DNA from: JANXMY01 sp964251675
GTDB taxonomy: Bacteria > Armatimonadota > Armatimonadia > Armatimonadales > Capsulimonadaceae
Direction: 5' to 3'
Length of the DNA: 64,000 nt
NCBI GenBank assembly: GCA_964251675.1
Contig: CAXUKS010000001.1
Location: 62,001 to 126,000 of the forward strand
Part shown: in pieces, positions 41,272-50,060 of the stretch
How positions within the stretch are numbered: position 1 is the first letter of the stretch
How the letters are laid out: every line of letters begins with the position of its first letter
Position numbers and translations under genes: made by a program
The notes under the pieces: model-generated
Databases searched by the model: none
What the model saw: only the letters and a program-made list of their open reading frames with translations
Told to the model about the DNA's origin: nothing

Positions 41272-43722
41272 GTGTCAAACCTATCCCCCCACACAAAACT
41301 AGCCGCTGGCTTCTTTCTGTATGCCTGCCTACTCTTCTCGTGTTTGGCCGCCGCCTCCGCGCAGGAGCGGGTCGTCGTGCGGGTCGGCGGCGCGGGCGGC
41401 TTCAAGCTGCCGGACAAGAACGCGACAGACCCCCAATCCCGCGCAAACCGGGCGATTGTGGATGCATTTGAGCGGGCACACCCCGATATTCAGCTCCAAA
41501 GTGCCCAGGGACTGCAAATCCAGGGGCAGGGGGCAGAATCGAATATCCTGCTGGCATTTGCGGGCGGTACGGCCCCGGATGTCGTGTATGTCAACTTTCG
41601 GTCGTCGGCATCGTATATTCAGCAGGGCTTTCTGCGGCCACTGGATGACTACCTGGCAAAAGACCCCGAGGTGCTCAAAAACATTGAGCCGAGCCTGCTG
41701 CCCATTCTGCGCGACGCCGGACACGGGCACATTTACAGCATCCCGTTTTTGGCCGCCGTACAGGCGCTGTACTACCGCAAAGACTTGTTTCAGGCAGCGG
41801 GGCTGAACCCGAACCGACCGCCGACCAACTGGGAGGAGTTTTATGCGGACGCGCAGAAGCTCACCAACCAGAAAAAAGGGGTGTGGGGCTTTGAGTTCGG
41901 GGCCGAATCGGATGCGTCGGCGTACTGGTGGATCAATTTTCTGTGGCAGGCCGGGGGCGAGGTAATCCAGCGCGGACCGGATGGGCGCTGGCGGGCGGCG
42001 TTCAACACGCCTGCCGGGGCGGAGGCGCTGGTGTTTTATCGCAAGCTGGTCGCCGACCCGTGGACCGGACCGGACGGCAAGACCTATTACGGCGTGGCAA
42101 CCCACAGCATTGACATGGGGCAGGACCGCGCCACCGGCAAAGTCGCCATGTGGTTCCAGTACCAGAGCAATGTGATCGCCAACCAGGCCGATGCGACGCT
42201 GATTAACCCCAGTGTGGTCGGCATCGCGCCGATGCCCAAAGGCCCGACGGGCATCACGGCCAACGAAGTCAATGCCTATATGTGGGGCATCTCGACACAG
42301 ATTAAAGACCAGCGCGTCCGCGATGCCGCGTGGCAGTTTGTCAAATTCATGGGCAGTGACGAAGCAGAGCGCATCCGCACGCAGGCGTATGTGGAGTCGG
42401 GACTCGGCAATACAGTCAACCCGGTGGCACTGGAAAAATACGGGTATGACGATTATACGTCGCCCCAGTCCCGCATCTGGCTTGAAACCAACAAGACTCT
42501 GTTCGCCCACGGCAAGCCGGAGCCGTATGGCGAAAACATGAGCCAGATTTATAACCTGCTCGGCGTCCCCCTCGGCGAAATCCAGCAGAACCCCCGCGCC
42601 AATCCGAAAGCATTGCTGGACAAGGCCGCACGGGAGGTAGATGCCAAGCTGACCGGGTTTGTCCCGCCCGAAGTTCAGCACCGGCGGCGGGTCTGGGCCT
42701 GGTCGATTTTTGCGACCCTGCTGCTGGGCACCGGCGCGTATCTGGCAAACCTGGCAGCGCGCTGGCGGCGGGAGCGGTCCGCAGAGCGGGCAGAGCGGGT
42801 GTATTCCGAGAAGTCAGGCGGCCTGCCTCTGGCGGTGCATTTGACCGTCTGGCTTTTTCTCGTGCCCGCCGTACTGTCGGCAGTGGTCTGGCAGTATTAT
42901 CCGCTGGGGCGCGGGCTGGTGATGGCCTTTCAGGATTTTCGGATTTTGGGCGGCGGCGGCTTTGTGGGAATGGACAACTTCATTGATTTGTTTCTGGCTG
43001 ACACGTTCTGGTATGCCGTTCGCAACTCGTTCCTGTACACGCTTATCGCGCTGGGGCTGGGCTTTTTTCTGCCGCTGATCGTTGCTATCGGGCTGACCGA
43101 AGTGCCGCATGGCAAAGTGTTCTTTCGGACGATGTACTATCTGCCCGCCGTGACGGCATCTATTGCGATCACGTTCATGTGGAAATGGTTTGAGGAAGGC
43201 ACGCCGAACGGGCTGTTCAACTCGCTGATTTACTCGGCGGCGAGCTTGTTTGGGCAGCACCCGGACCCGGTGAAGTGGCTGGAAAACCCGAATCTGGCCC
43301 TGCTCTCAGTCGTTCTGCCCTGGGTCTGGGCAACAGCGGGGCCAGGCAGCCTGATTTATCAGGCCGCCCTGCGCTCGATCCCCGACGAGATGTATGAAGC
43401 AGCGGATTTGGACGGCGCGAGCGTGTGGACCAAAATCTGGCGGATCACCCTGCCGACCCTGCGGCCTCTGCTGATTATTCAGCTTGTCGGCGCGGTCATC
43501 GGCACGTTCCAGGCCACGGAAAACATTCTGGTGATGACCGGCGGCGGGCCGCCGCCCTACGCGACGCAAACGCTGGGACTGGAAATCTGGTACAACGCCT
43601 TCCTGTTTTTGAAGTTCGGCTATGCCACAGCCGCCGCCTGGGTGATGGGCGCACTCCTGATTGGCTTCACGATTTACCAGCTTCGGATCATGAAAGATTT
43701 GCGCTTTGCGGCGGCTCGCTGA
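41272..43722 (+). CDS. Fused extracellular sugar-binding protein and MalF-type ABC permease
   Basis: 816 residues from GTG 41272. A signal/anchor segment ('LAAGFFLYACLLFSCLAAAS') leads into a family-1 solute-binding domain to about residue 460 ('ILLAFAGGTAPDVVYVNFRS', 'LYYRKDLFQAAGLNPNRPPT', 'VNAYMWGISTQIKDQRVRDA'). A membrane span follows near 475, then a MalF-like permease with about six spans and the EAA loop 'YEAADLDGASVWTKIWRITL' near 705. Solute-binding protein and permease are normally separate; here they are one chain. No MalG-type permease or ATPase lies next to it, so the rest of the CUT1 importer is elsewhere. Likely substrate: an oligosaccharide or polyol. Confidence 0.92.
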   Translation: MSNLSPHTKLAAGFFLYACLLFSCLAAASAQERVVVRVGGAGGFKLPDKNATDPQSRANRAIVDAFERAHPDIQLQSAQGLQIQGQGAESNILLAFAGGTAPDVVYVNFRSSASYIQQGFLRPLDDYLAKDPEVLKNIEPSLLPILRDAGHGHIYSIPFLAAVQALYYRKDLFQAAGLNPNRPPTNWEEFYADAQKLTNQKKGVWGFEFGAESDASAYWWINFLWQAGGEVIQRGPDGRWRAAFNTPAGAEALVFYRKLVADPWTGPDGKTYYGVATHSIDMGQDRATGKVAMWFQYQSNVIANQADATLINPSVVGIAPMPKGPTGITANEVNAYMWGISTQIKDQRVRDAAWQFVKFMGSDEAERIRTQAYVESGLGNTVNPVALEKYGYDDYTSPQSRIWLETNKTLFAHGKPEPYGENMSQIYNLLGVPLGEIQQNPRANPKALLDKAAREVDAKLTGFVPPEVQHRRRVWAWSIFATLLLGTGAYLANLAARWRRERSAERAERVYSEKSGGLPLAVHLTVWLFLVPAVLSAVVWQYYPLGRGLVMAFQDFRILGGGGFVGMDNFIDLFLADTFWYAVRNSFLYTLIALGLGFFLPLIVAIGLTEVPHGKVFFRTMYYLPAVTASIAITFMWKWFEEGTPNGLFNSLIYSAASLFGQHPDPVKWLENPNLALLSVVLPWVWATAGPGSLIYQAALRSIPDEMYEAADLDGASVWTKIWRITLPTLRPLLIIQLVGAVIGTFQATENILVMTGGGPPPYATQTLGLEIWYNAFLFLKFGYATAAAWVMGALLIGFTIYQLRIMKDLRFAAAR

Positions 43723-43862
43723 GACGCTCTTACAGAATCTAGTAACATTGCGTGTGTATCAACAAGCACAGTTGGCACGCTCTATGCTTATTAAGTGACA
43801 GAGACAAGATCATTATTTTGAGTACACCAACCATCGATCATCTCACAGGAAGTACCCGACGG

Positions 43863-45122
43863 ATGCCACGGAGCGAAAGCAGCGAAGAAGTCCGGGAAGT
43901 CCCGGCGACCGGCGAAGACAGCAGCCTGGAAGTCTGGGGCGGGCGCGTCTTCATCTTTGACGCGGCAGGCGGGTTTTACAGCCTCCGCGAACAGATGATG
44001 CGCGAGATCGGTCCGGAACACGCCGCTGAAATTTTTTCCCGTGCAGGAGCAGCGGCGGCGGAGCGGCTGATGGGCTATGTCTCCTCCCGCAGCCCTGCCG
44101 ACGGGCGCGAGGCGCTCCACCTGGCCCTTGCCCTGCTGACGCAGTCGGGCTATGGCCGGATCAGCGTGGACGAAACGCGGCCACGCTCGGGGGAAATTGT
44201 CATTCGGGCGGAGCGCAGCGTGGAAGGAGAAATGGCGCGGGAACACGGCTCGCGCGCGGCCAGCGCCTGCGACTACCTGCGCGGCCTCCTGCGCGGCATT
44301 GCCGAGAGCCTGCCGCCGACGGAAGGCTACCCGGAAGGCACGCTGCAATGCGTCGAAACCCGGTGCATTGCCGATGAGGGCAGCGAATGCCGATTTTTGA
44401 TTGCGTCTCCAGAGATCCTGTCTCAGCAGGGCTTCCGCATGGGTGACGACGGCCATTCCTCGGTACGTGAAACGCTGATGCGGCTGAACCGGCAGCTTGA
44501 GCGGGTGCTGGAAGCAGCGCAGCGCGACGCACTGACCGGGCTGTACAACCGCGCTCACTTCGAGTCGGCATTACGCCAGCGGATTGAGTACGCCAGCCGC
44601 CGCACAGACACCGTGGCAGTCGCCATGATTGATGTCGACGGCTTCAAGGAAATCAACGACACGCAGGGGCATGGGCTGGGCGATCTGGCGCTGCGTCAGG
44701 TCGGTGAACTGCTGGCCGCGCAGGCCCGTGACTCCGATGTCGTGTCCCGCTATGGCGGCGATGAGTTTGCCTGGCTGATGCCGGGAACCACCGTGGAAAC
44801 CGCGCTGGCGGTCGCCGACCGTATTCGCAAGCAGGTTCAGGAAAAGCTGCGGGAGATGGACCTGCCGGTCAGCCTGTCCGTCGGCATCGCCCTCTGCCCG
44901 GACGACGCGGACACCGTGGCGGGGCTGATTGACTTTGCCGATGCCGCCATGTACTTCGCCAAAGGCTCCGGGGGCAATCAGGTTCGCCGGTATTCCGCCG
45001 AGCAGGATTATGTCAGCGCCTCCCAGCGCCGGGTCCGCAAGCCCCGCCCGCGTGGCGGCGGCGGCCCGCCCGTTCGCCCCGTGCCCGGCGAAGAAGGCGT
45101 CCTGCGGATGGAGTTTGATTAG
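43863..45122 (+). CDS. Diguanylate cyclase with N-terminal V4R-like domain
   Basis: 419 residues from ATG 43863; the frame is open back to GTG 43752 and the start is uncertain. The N-terminal region ('VWGGRVFIFDAAGGFYSLRE', 'CDYLRGLLRGIAESLPPTEG', 'TRCIADEGSECRFLI') is a 4-vinyl-reductase-type small-molecule sensor with a conserved Cys/Glu tail. The GGDEF domain has 'RDALTGLYNRAHFESALRQR', the active site 'SRYGGDEFAWLMPG' and an I-site RDSD five residues before it, so the enzyme should make and sense c-di-GMP. The basic/Gly-rich tail is disordered. Cytoplasmic. Confidence 0.9.
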   Translation: MPRSESSEEVREVPATGEDSSLEVWGGRVFIFDAAGGFYSLREQMMREIGPEHAAEIFSRAGAAAAERLMGYVSSRSPADGREALHLALALLTQSGYGRISVDETRPRSGEIVIRAERSVEGEMAREHGSRAASACDYLRGLLRGIAESLPPTEGYPEGTLQCVETRCIADEGSECRFLIASPEILSQQGFRMGDDGHSSVRETLMRLNRQLERVLEAAQRDALTGLYNRAHFESALRQRIEYASRRTDTVAVAMIDVDGFKEINDTQGHGLGDLALRQVGELLAAQARDSDVVSRYGGDEFAWLMPGTTVETALAVADRIRKQVQEKLREMDLPVSLSVGIALCPDDADTVAGLIDFADAAMYFAKGSGGNQVRRYSAEQDYVSASQRRVRKPRPRGGGGPPVRPVPGEEGVLRMEFD

Positions 45123-45140
45123 GTGTTTGAGGGAGTCTGA

Positions 45141-45719
45141 TTAGGTGTTTGAGGGCCGCTTGATCCAGCTTCCCTGCCGCACTTCGCGCTCGGTCAGCAC
45201 ATACGCCAGCAGCAGCACCGATGCCAGGGAGGGCAGAAGCGCAACGCGGGGCAGCGGCTCTATGTAATACACATCGGGCGGGTCGCCGTCGCCGCGCAGC
45301 AGCAGCGTCCGCTCTTTCGTGTCCCGGCGCAGGACAACGCCCCCACGCCAGCCGTTCCCCAGCACGTCAAAGCCCCCCACCCGCGCTTCGCCATCGTTGA
45401 TACGGAAAAACTCGCCCCCCACGCCGGAGCCGCCCGGATAGTAGCTTGCGACGGCTTCGGTGGCCCCGCCCGGCAGAGGCCGCAGCAGGATGCGCGTCCG
45501 GTCCCGGCGCATGATGCGCCAGGGCGTGGCCTCTCCGGCAGGCACAATCCCTTCCCCCAGATGCAGCGAGGCCGCAGGCGTGCCGTCCGGCCACGACGCC
45601 ACGTAGTACCAGAGGTAGCGGCGGGCGGGCAACACGACGCCGGGCAGAGACGCGCCAGCCGCTTTGATGGGGCGAGAGCGGATAGTCAGAAGGCGGCTGA
45701 AAGGGTCGGTCAGAGGCAT
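45141..45719 (-). CDS. Hypothetical protein with C-terminal hydrophobic segment
   Basis: 192 residues. A mostly beta-rich Gly/Arg-containing body ('WPDGTPAASLHLGEGIVPAG', 'VASYYPGGSGVGGEFFRIND') ends in one likely membrane span ('VALLPSLASVLLLAYVLTER') and a short basic tail. No family motif recognised. It is downstream of the YHS protein gene in the same direction (10 bp apart) and convergent with the cyclase gene. Confidence 0.55.
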   Translation of the reverse strand: MPLTDPFSRLLTIRSRPIKAAGASLPGVVLPARRYLWYYVASWPDGTPAASLHLGEGIVPAGEATPWRIMRRDRTRILLRPLPGGATEAVASYYPGGSGVGGEFFRINDGEARVGGFDVLGNGWRGGVVLRRDTKERTLLLRGDGDPPDVYYIEPLPRVALLPSLASVLLLAYVLTEREVRQGSWIKRPSNT

Positions 45720-45728
45720 GGGTAGAAA

Positions 45729-45989
45729 CTACTTGGCAGGTTCTGCGTACTTGGCCGGGTCTTTGTCAAACATCGGCTTGCAGCCCGCGCAGCAGAAGTA
45801 GTACGTTTTGCCTTTGTAGGTGCTTGACCCGGAGGCGTCTTTGACCGAGGCGATCTTCTCCTGAGTCACAGGGCAAATGAGCGCGGCGGCTTTAACGGCA
45901 GCGGGCTTGACTTTGGCCGGAACCGGGGCGGCAGAGGCGCTTGCGGCCAATGTCATAAGGATGGCGGCGGCGAAAATGGAACGGGTCAT
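45729..45989 (-). CDS. Periplasmic YHS-domain (TRASH-like) metal-binding protein
   Basis: 86 residues from ATG 45989. A signal peptide ('IFAAAILMTLAASASAAPVP') is followed by one YHS domain: 'ICPVTQEKIASVKDASGSST' then 'YYFCCAGCKPMFDKDPAKYA'. The Cys pattern CPVT...FCCxxC is that of metal-sensing or metal-carrying YHS proteins, often linked to copper or heavy-metal handling. This agrees with the metal-type barrel gene 8 kb away, though linkage is weak. Confidence 0.85.
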   Translation of the reverse strand: MTRSIFAAAILMTLAASASAAPVPAKVKPAAVKAAALICPVTQEKIASVKDASGSSTYKGKTYYFCCAGCKPMFDKDPAKYAEPAK

Positions 45990-46099
45990 TGGGATACTCC
46001 TTGACTTTGAGAGAACAGATACAGCATAATAAGCGGGCGCGGGGGGCACAAAGTTCCCCGCCCTACTTTTGACGGACTTTTCACAGGAGAAATCACACC

Positions 46100-46498
46100 T
46101 TGGAACAAACTTTTTTAATGGTCAAGCCCGACGGGGTCCAGCGTCGGCTTGTCGGCGAGATCATCCGGCGTCTGGAAAACAAAGGCTACACGCTGGCCCA
46201 GATGAAGATGCTGACCCCCACCCGCGAGCTGGCCGAAGCACACTACGCCGTGCATAAAGATAAGCCGTTCTTCGCGGGCGTCGTAGACTTCATCTCCTCC
46301 GGCCCCGTCGTGGCAATGGTCTGGGAAGGCGACGACGTCGTCACCATCTCCCGCAAGCTCATCGGAGCCACCAAGCCTGCCGACTCGATGCCCGGAACCA
46401 TTCGCGGCGATTACGCCAATTCCGTCGCCGAAAACTTGATCCACGGCTCTGACTCCGTCGAGAACGCCCAGACTGAAATCAGCCTGTGGTTCGGGTAG
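46100..46498 (+). CDS. ndk: Nucleoside diphosphate kinase
   Basis: 132 residues from TTG 46100, with AGGAGA at 46085-46090. 'QTFLMVKPDGVQRRLVGEII' opens the fold, and the phosphorylated His lies in 'NLIHGSDSVENAQTEISLWF'. Balances NTP pools using ATP. Slightly shorter than many bacterial Ndk proteins at the C-terminus. A toxin-antitoxin pair is convergent 12 bp downstream. Confidence 0.97.
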   Translation: MEQTFLMVKPDGVQRRLVGEIIRRLENKGYTLAQMKMLTPTRELAEAHYAVHKDKPFFAGVVDFISSGPVVAMVWEGDDVVTISRKLIGATKPADSMPGTIRGDYANSVAENLIHGSDSVENAQTEISLWFG

Positions 46499-46510
46499 CT
46501 CTCAGCAAGA

Positions 46511-46846
46511 TCAAGTGCCAAGAGTGACGCTGACTGCTTGCTCCACTTGAAGAAGAGTTGTGTCCGAGACTTGACCAAGGTGCCGGATGAGACGGCTTTT
46601 GTCAGCGGCACGAAGCTGATGACAAAGCGCCACCGAATCAGCCGTCAAACCGCCTTCCGGGGCCGGAATGAAAACGCAAAAATCATACTGGCCCCACTTC
46701 AAGTTAGTAGTAAGCGGGACTGCCACGACTGTTCTGAGAAACACGTTGAGCGGGTCGGTTTGCAGGACAAGCACAGGCCGCGTCCCCGCCTGCTCCGACC
46801 CACGGATAGGGTCAAGCGATGCCATCCAAACTGCGCCGCGTGTCAT
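46511..46846 (-). CDS. MazF/PemK-type endoribonuclease toxin
   Basis: 111 residues. 'RGAVWMASLDPIRGSEQAGT' then 'RPVLVLQTDPLN' is the canonical MazF/PemK start with the catalytic Arg region. 'RTVVAVPLTTNLKW' carries the Thr, and 'DSVALCHQLRAADKSRL' the dimer and substrate region. It should cleave mRNA at short motifs. Its start overlaps the antitoxin stop by 4 bases, the standard arrangement. Confidence 0.9.
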   Translation of the reverse strand: MTRGAVWMASLDPIRGSEQAGTRPVLVLQTDPLNVFLRTVVAVPLTTNLKWGQYDFCVFIPAPEGGLTADSVALCHQLRAADKSRLIRHLGQVSDTTLLQVEQAVSVTLGT

Positions 46847-47100
46847 GCTTTATCCGCCTGTTCCAGCCCCCGCTGATAGTCTGCCATACCTTCCTCTGCC
46901 AGCGCGACATCTTCCATTGCAAGCTCTTGGTAGAGAGCAACCAGAAAAGGATTTTGAAGCGACTGCCGGAGCCGCTCGGCACGGACGTATTTACTCAGAA
47001 CGTCCGCTGCCAAATCTATTTTCAACCGCCCCAACCCTGATGAAACAGCTTCCAAAGCGTCATCCACATCATCTTCCAGAACAATTGGCAATGTCTTCAT
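46843..47100 (-). CDS. Antitoxin of the MazF-like pair
   Basis: 85 residues, acidic and helical ('LEDDVDDALEAVSSGLGRLK', 'LAMEDVALAEEGMADYQRGL'). The position immediately upstream of and overlapping the toxin gene, size and charge fit a type II antitoxin. A short helical DNA-binding region could be N-terminal, but no clear ribbon-helix-helix or AbrB motif is obvious. pheT lies 23 bp further upstream. Confidence 0.75.
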   Translation of the reverse strand: MKTLPIVLEDDVDDALEAVSSGLGRLKIDLAADVLSKYVRAERLRQSLQNPFLVALYQELAMEDVALAEEGMADYQRGLEQADKA

Positions 47101-47123
47101 GGCCTTCTCCCTGCGCTACAATT

Positions 47124-49151
47124 TTACCGCCGCTCCGCTCCCGCCCGTGCGGCCAGCAGCGAGGCGGCTTCGGCCACCTGGGCCTCGATTTCGGCATCGG
47201 TCAGCGTCCGGTCCGGGGCGCGGAAGGTCAGGCGCAGGGCGACGCTCTTTTTGCCCTCGGGAATGCGCTCGCCGGTGTAGACACTTTGCAGGCTGATCGC
47301 CTCGGTCAGCCCGGAGTCCACGGCCTCGCGCACCGTGCTTTCCAGCAGGGCGTAAGGCGTCGGCAGGTCTACCACCACGGCGAGGTCTCGGCTGACAGCG
47401 GGGAAGCGCGGCAAGGCGTGGTAGCGCAGGGCGGGGTCAAGATACGGCAGCAGGGCGTCGGCATTCAGCTCAAAGACGGCCACGCGGCCCACGCCCGCAG
47501 GCACGTCCAGCGCGGACTGCACGGCATCGGGGTCCACTTCCGCGACGAAGCCCAGCGCCTGACCGGGCAGAGACACCGACGCACACCGGCCCGGATGCAT
47601 TGCAGGCCGCGTCTCAGCGGCGAACGCCAGCGGCGGCAGGTGCAGGGCGGCGGCCAGGCTTTCCACCAGCCCTTTGGCTGTGAAGAAGTCTGCGTTTGGC
47701 CCGGTCAGCACGGCGGCGACCCGGCGCGGCTCGGTATACTCACCCTCCCCTCCCCCTTTCGCAAAGACTTTGCCGACTTCAAATAGCCGAATATCGGGCT
47801 GACGCTGACGGACGTTCCGGGCCAGCACGTCCAGCAGATTGGGCACGAGCGACTGCCGCAGGCCGGACAGCTCCTCGGACAATGCCTGCCGGATGCTCAC
47901 CCGCGCTGCCGCCTCACGGGGGTCATCCAGCGGCGACGGCGCAGCCAGCGAGTGCGTCATGGCTTCGGACAGGCCCGCGCCGACCAGCAGCGTCCGCAGA
48001 CGCGCCGCCAGCCGTCCGTGCGGGGCATCACTCCCGCCGTCGCCCGCCGCCGGGGGCAGGGTTTCGGGCAAAGTCGCGTAGCCGACCATGCGGCCCACTT
48101 CTTCAATCAAGTCAATCTCGCGCACCAGATCAGGCCGGAACAGCGGGACCGTCACCGATAGCGGCTCCTGCGTGGCATCCACCGCCAGCCCCAGCCGCCG
48201 CAGGCTGCCCGCCACCGCCGCTTCGTCGAGCTGTGTACCCAGAATAGCATTCGTGCGGGCGGGCCGCAGGGCAATCGTGCGCGGGCGCGTCGGCTGCGGG
48301 TACAGGTCCACGCGCCCCAACACCACCTCGCCATCGGCCAGCTCCGCCAGAAGGTCACAGGCGCGTTCCAAAGCTTGCGGGGCCAGATCGGGGTCCACAA
48401 ACCGCTCAAACCGGTACGAGGCTTCCGTAGACAATCCCAGCAGCTTGGACGTGCGCCGAATGCTGCCCGCGTCAAAGTGGGCCGACTCCAGAAAGACGTG
48501 CTTTGTTGTCTCCGACACTTCCGTGTCCGCCCCGCCCATGATGCCCGCCAGTCCAATCGCCTTCTGCGTGTCCGCGATCACCAGCATTTCGGGGGTCAGC
48601 GTCCGCTCCACGCCATCCAGCGTCTTCAGCACTTCGCCGTCCCGCGCCGGGCGCACGACAATTTTGCCGTTTGGGAGTGTGGCGTAATCATACGCATGAA
48701 GCGGCTGCCCCATTTCCAGCATGACATAATTGGTCACATCCACCACGACATTGATAGGCCGCATCCCCACGGCCAGAAGCCGCGCCTGCATCCAGTCCGG
48801 GGAGGGCCGGAAGACGACGTTCCGAACCAGCTTGCCGGTAAAGCGCGGGCACAGCGACGGGTTCTCGACGCGGACACCCACCCAGCGTGTGATCTCTTCT
48901 TTTTCTTCCGGCAGAGGCTGAGCGGTCCAGCGCAGGGGCCGGTCCAGCGCGGCGGCGGCCTCGCGGGCCGTGCCGACCACGGACAGCCAGTCGCCCCGGT
49001 TTGGCGTGATTTTGGTGTGGAAGACCGGCCCGTCGTCCGACGCCGTCGTTTCCTCCACTTCCAGCCCCGCCATCGTCAGCGCATCCGCCAAAGCGTCATC
49101 GCCCAGCGGCGTCTCCACATACTCGCGCAGCCATTCCACAGGTAATTTCAT
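47124..49151 (-). CDS. pheT: Phenylalanyl-tRNA synthetase beta subunit (short form)
   Basis: 675 residues, against about 790 in the usual bacterial enzyme. It opens 'MKLPVEWLREYVETPLGDDA' and reaches 'FHTKITPNRGDWLSVVGTAR' by residue 55. The N-terminal EMAP-type tRNA-binding OB domain, normally inserted at about residues 40-150, is therefore missing. B3/B4 editing domain ('RPINVVVDVTNYVMLEMGQP'), B5 domains, the core-like region and the C-terminal ferredoxin-like anticodon domain ('PRFPAVSRDLAVVVDLPTPY') are present. pheS is 6.3 kb upstream, separated by a defence-type insertion. Confidence 0.95.
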   Translation of the reverse strand: MKLPVEWLREYVETPLGDDALADALTMAGLEVEETTASDDGPVFHTKITPNRGDWLSVVGTAREAAAALDRPLRWTAQPLPEEKEEITRWVGVRVENPSLCPRFTGKLVRNVVFRPSPDWMQARLLAVGMRPINVVVDVTNYVMLEMGQPLHAYDYATLPNGKIVVRPARDGEVLKTLDGVERTLTPEMLVIADTQKAIGLAGIMGGADTEVSETTKHVFLESAHFDAGSIRRTSKLLGLSTEASYRFERFVDPDLAPQALERACDLLAELADGEVVLGRVDLYPQPTRPRTIALRPARTNAILGTQLDEAAVAGSLRRLGLAVDATQEPLSVTVPLFRPDLVREIDLIEEVGRMVGYATLPETLPPAAGDGGSDAPHGRLAARLRTLLVGAGLSEAMTHSLAAPSPLDDPREAAARVSIRQALSEELSGLRQSLVPNLLDVLARNVRQRQPDIRLFEVGKVFAKGGGEGEYTEPRRVAAVLTGPNADFFTAKGLVESLAAALHLPPLAFAAETRPAMHPGRCASVSLPGQALGFVAEVDPDAVQSALDVPAGVGRVAVFELNADALLPYLDPALRYHALPRFPAVSRDLAVVVDLPTPYALLESTVREAVDSGLTEAISLQSVYTGERIPEGKKSVALRLTFRAPDRTLTDAEIEAQVAEAASLLAARAGAERR

Positions 49152-49160
49152 GCGTCTTTG

Positions 49161-49435
49161 TTATTCCGTCTCTTCGTTCTTCGGGGCAGGCAGTCGGTTC
49201 ATCTTTAGGAGCGTATTTTCGAGCCGCAGTGCCATTTTCTCCCGCTCGCTGTTCTCACTCTCTTTGAAGTGATTCATTTCGTCGTTCAATCGCTGGATTT
49301 CATAAGCCATCCGAGTTATGGTATCAGCCAATTTCTGCACTTTGTCTCGATATCCTCGATTTTGCGTGCGTTCTTTTTTGTGTCTTCTCCATAGTCATAG
49401 ACTAACTTCATGAGGCCAAAGAATTTGTTCCACAT
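49161..49435 (-). pseudogene. Small coiled-coil protein gene, frameshifted
   Basis: ATG 49435 starts 'MWNKFFGLMKLVYDYGEDTK' and runs to 'KIEDIETK' before the frame is lost near 49340-49346 (stop soon after). One frame over, the sequence continues 'VQKLADTITRMAYEIQRLND' and 'REKMALRLENTLLKMNRLP' to TAA at 49161-49163. The two halves join into one protein of about 90 residues of a widespread small coiled-coil family (RxAYExQRxxxxExxEREKxALRLEN pattern). A single missing base explains it. Either a real mutation or a sequencing error. Confidence 0.7.
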
Positions 49436-49437
49436 GG

Positions 49438-49635
49438 CTAAGAAGCCTCGAGTCGAGTCAGCAGTCTTTCGAGGTGAGCCATCTTTTCCCGTGTCTCTGC
49501 CTGAAGTTTGTCCGAGCGCCGGTGACTTTCGGCGATGTCAGTGTGCGTCTGCCGCATCTGTATCATCATCTGGTCAATCGCCGCCTCATACTCGGCGTCC
49601 GTTGTCGGTGTTTTCTCAAAAGTAATCGTTTCCAT
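49438..49635 (-). CDS. Small coiled-coil protein
   Basis: 65 residues, strongly charged and heptad-like ('YEAAIDQMMIQMRQTHTDIA', 'KLQAETREKMAHLERLLTRL'). It ends 2 bp before the start of the frameshifted coiled-coil gene, so the two form a unit. It follows mqsA by 17 bp in the same direction. Function unknown; such pairs often flank mobile or defence genes. Confidence 0.65.
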   Translation of the reverse strand: METITFEKTPTTDAEYEAAIDQMMIQMRQTHTDIAESHRRSDKLQAETREKMAHLERLLTRLEAS

Positions 49636-49652
49636 GACACTGCCTCCGCAAA

Positions 49653-50060
49653 TTATTTCAGTATTTCCAGGCCGCTTGGCAGGGCTTCCAGAACCCGAAG
49701 CAAATTAGAAATTGCTTTTGAGGGCAGCACTTGCCCTTTTTCATATTTGTTGAATGCGCTGGGGCCACCCCCAAGCAACTGCCCGGCGCTCTGCTGATTA
49801 AGGCCGAGTTTTTTGCGAATGCGGCGAACATCGCCCGGCAGCACCAAGTTTTCTGCCTGCGCTTTCAGCCTATTCAGATGCCGGTCCGAGACATCCATAT
49901 CTTTAGCTGTGACAATCCCCTCGCCGCAGACGCAGTACCACCCCGGCATCTCAAACGTTGCGGAGTGTCCTTTGTAAGTAATTGTCATCGGCTTGACGCC
50001 GCGTGCCATAGCCGCACCGCAGTCCGGGCAGATTTGTTCCACAAAAGTAGTATTAGCCAT
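49653..50060 (-). CDS. mqsA: MqsA-type antitoxin (zinc-binding N-domain, HTH C-domain)
   Basis: 135 residues. The N-terminal CxxC...CxC zinc site is 'ICPDCGAAMARG' and 'WYCVCGEGIVTAKD'. The C-terminal XRE helix-turn-helix is 'IRRIRKKLGLNQQSAGQLLG'-like, here as 'VRRIRKKLGLNQQSAGQLLG', with 'FNKYEKGQVLPSKAISNLLR'. This is the two-domain MqsA arrangement. It overlaps the toxin reading frame by 8 bases. Intact, whereas the toxin carries an early stop. Confidence 0.9.
   Translation of the reverse strand: MANTTFVEQICPDCGAAMARGVKPMTITYKGHSATFEMPGWYCVCGEGIVTAKDMDVSDRHLNRLKAQAENLVLPGDVRRIRKKLGLNQQSAGQLLGGGPSAFNKYEKGQVLPSKAISNLLRVLEALPSGLEILK

Noticed and set aside
41329..42681. Minus-strand open frame of 450 codons inside the transporter fusion
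   Set aside because: Antisense to a protein with a clear solute-binding domain; no motif of its own.
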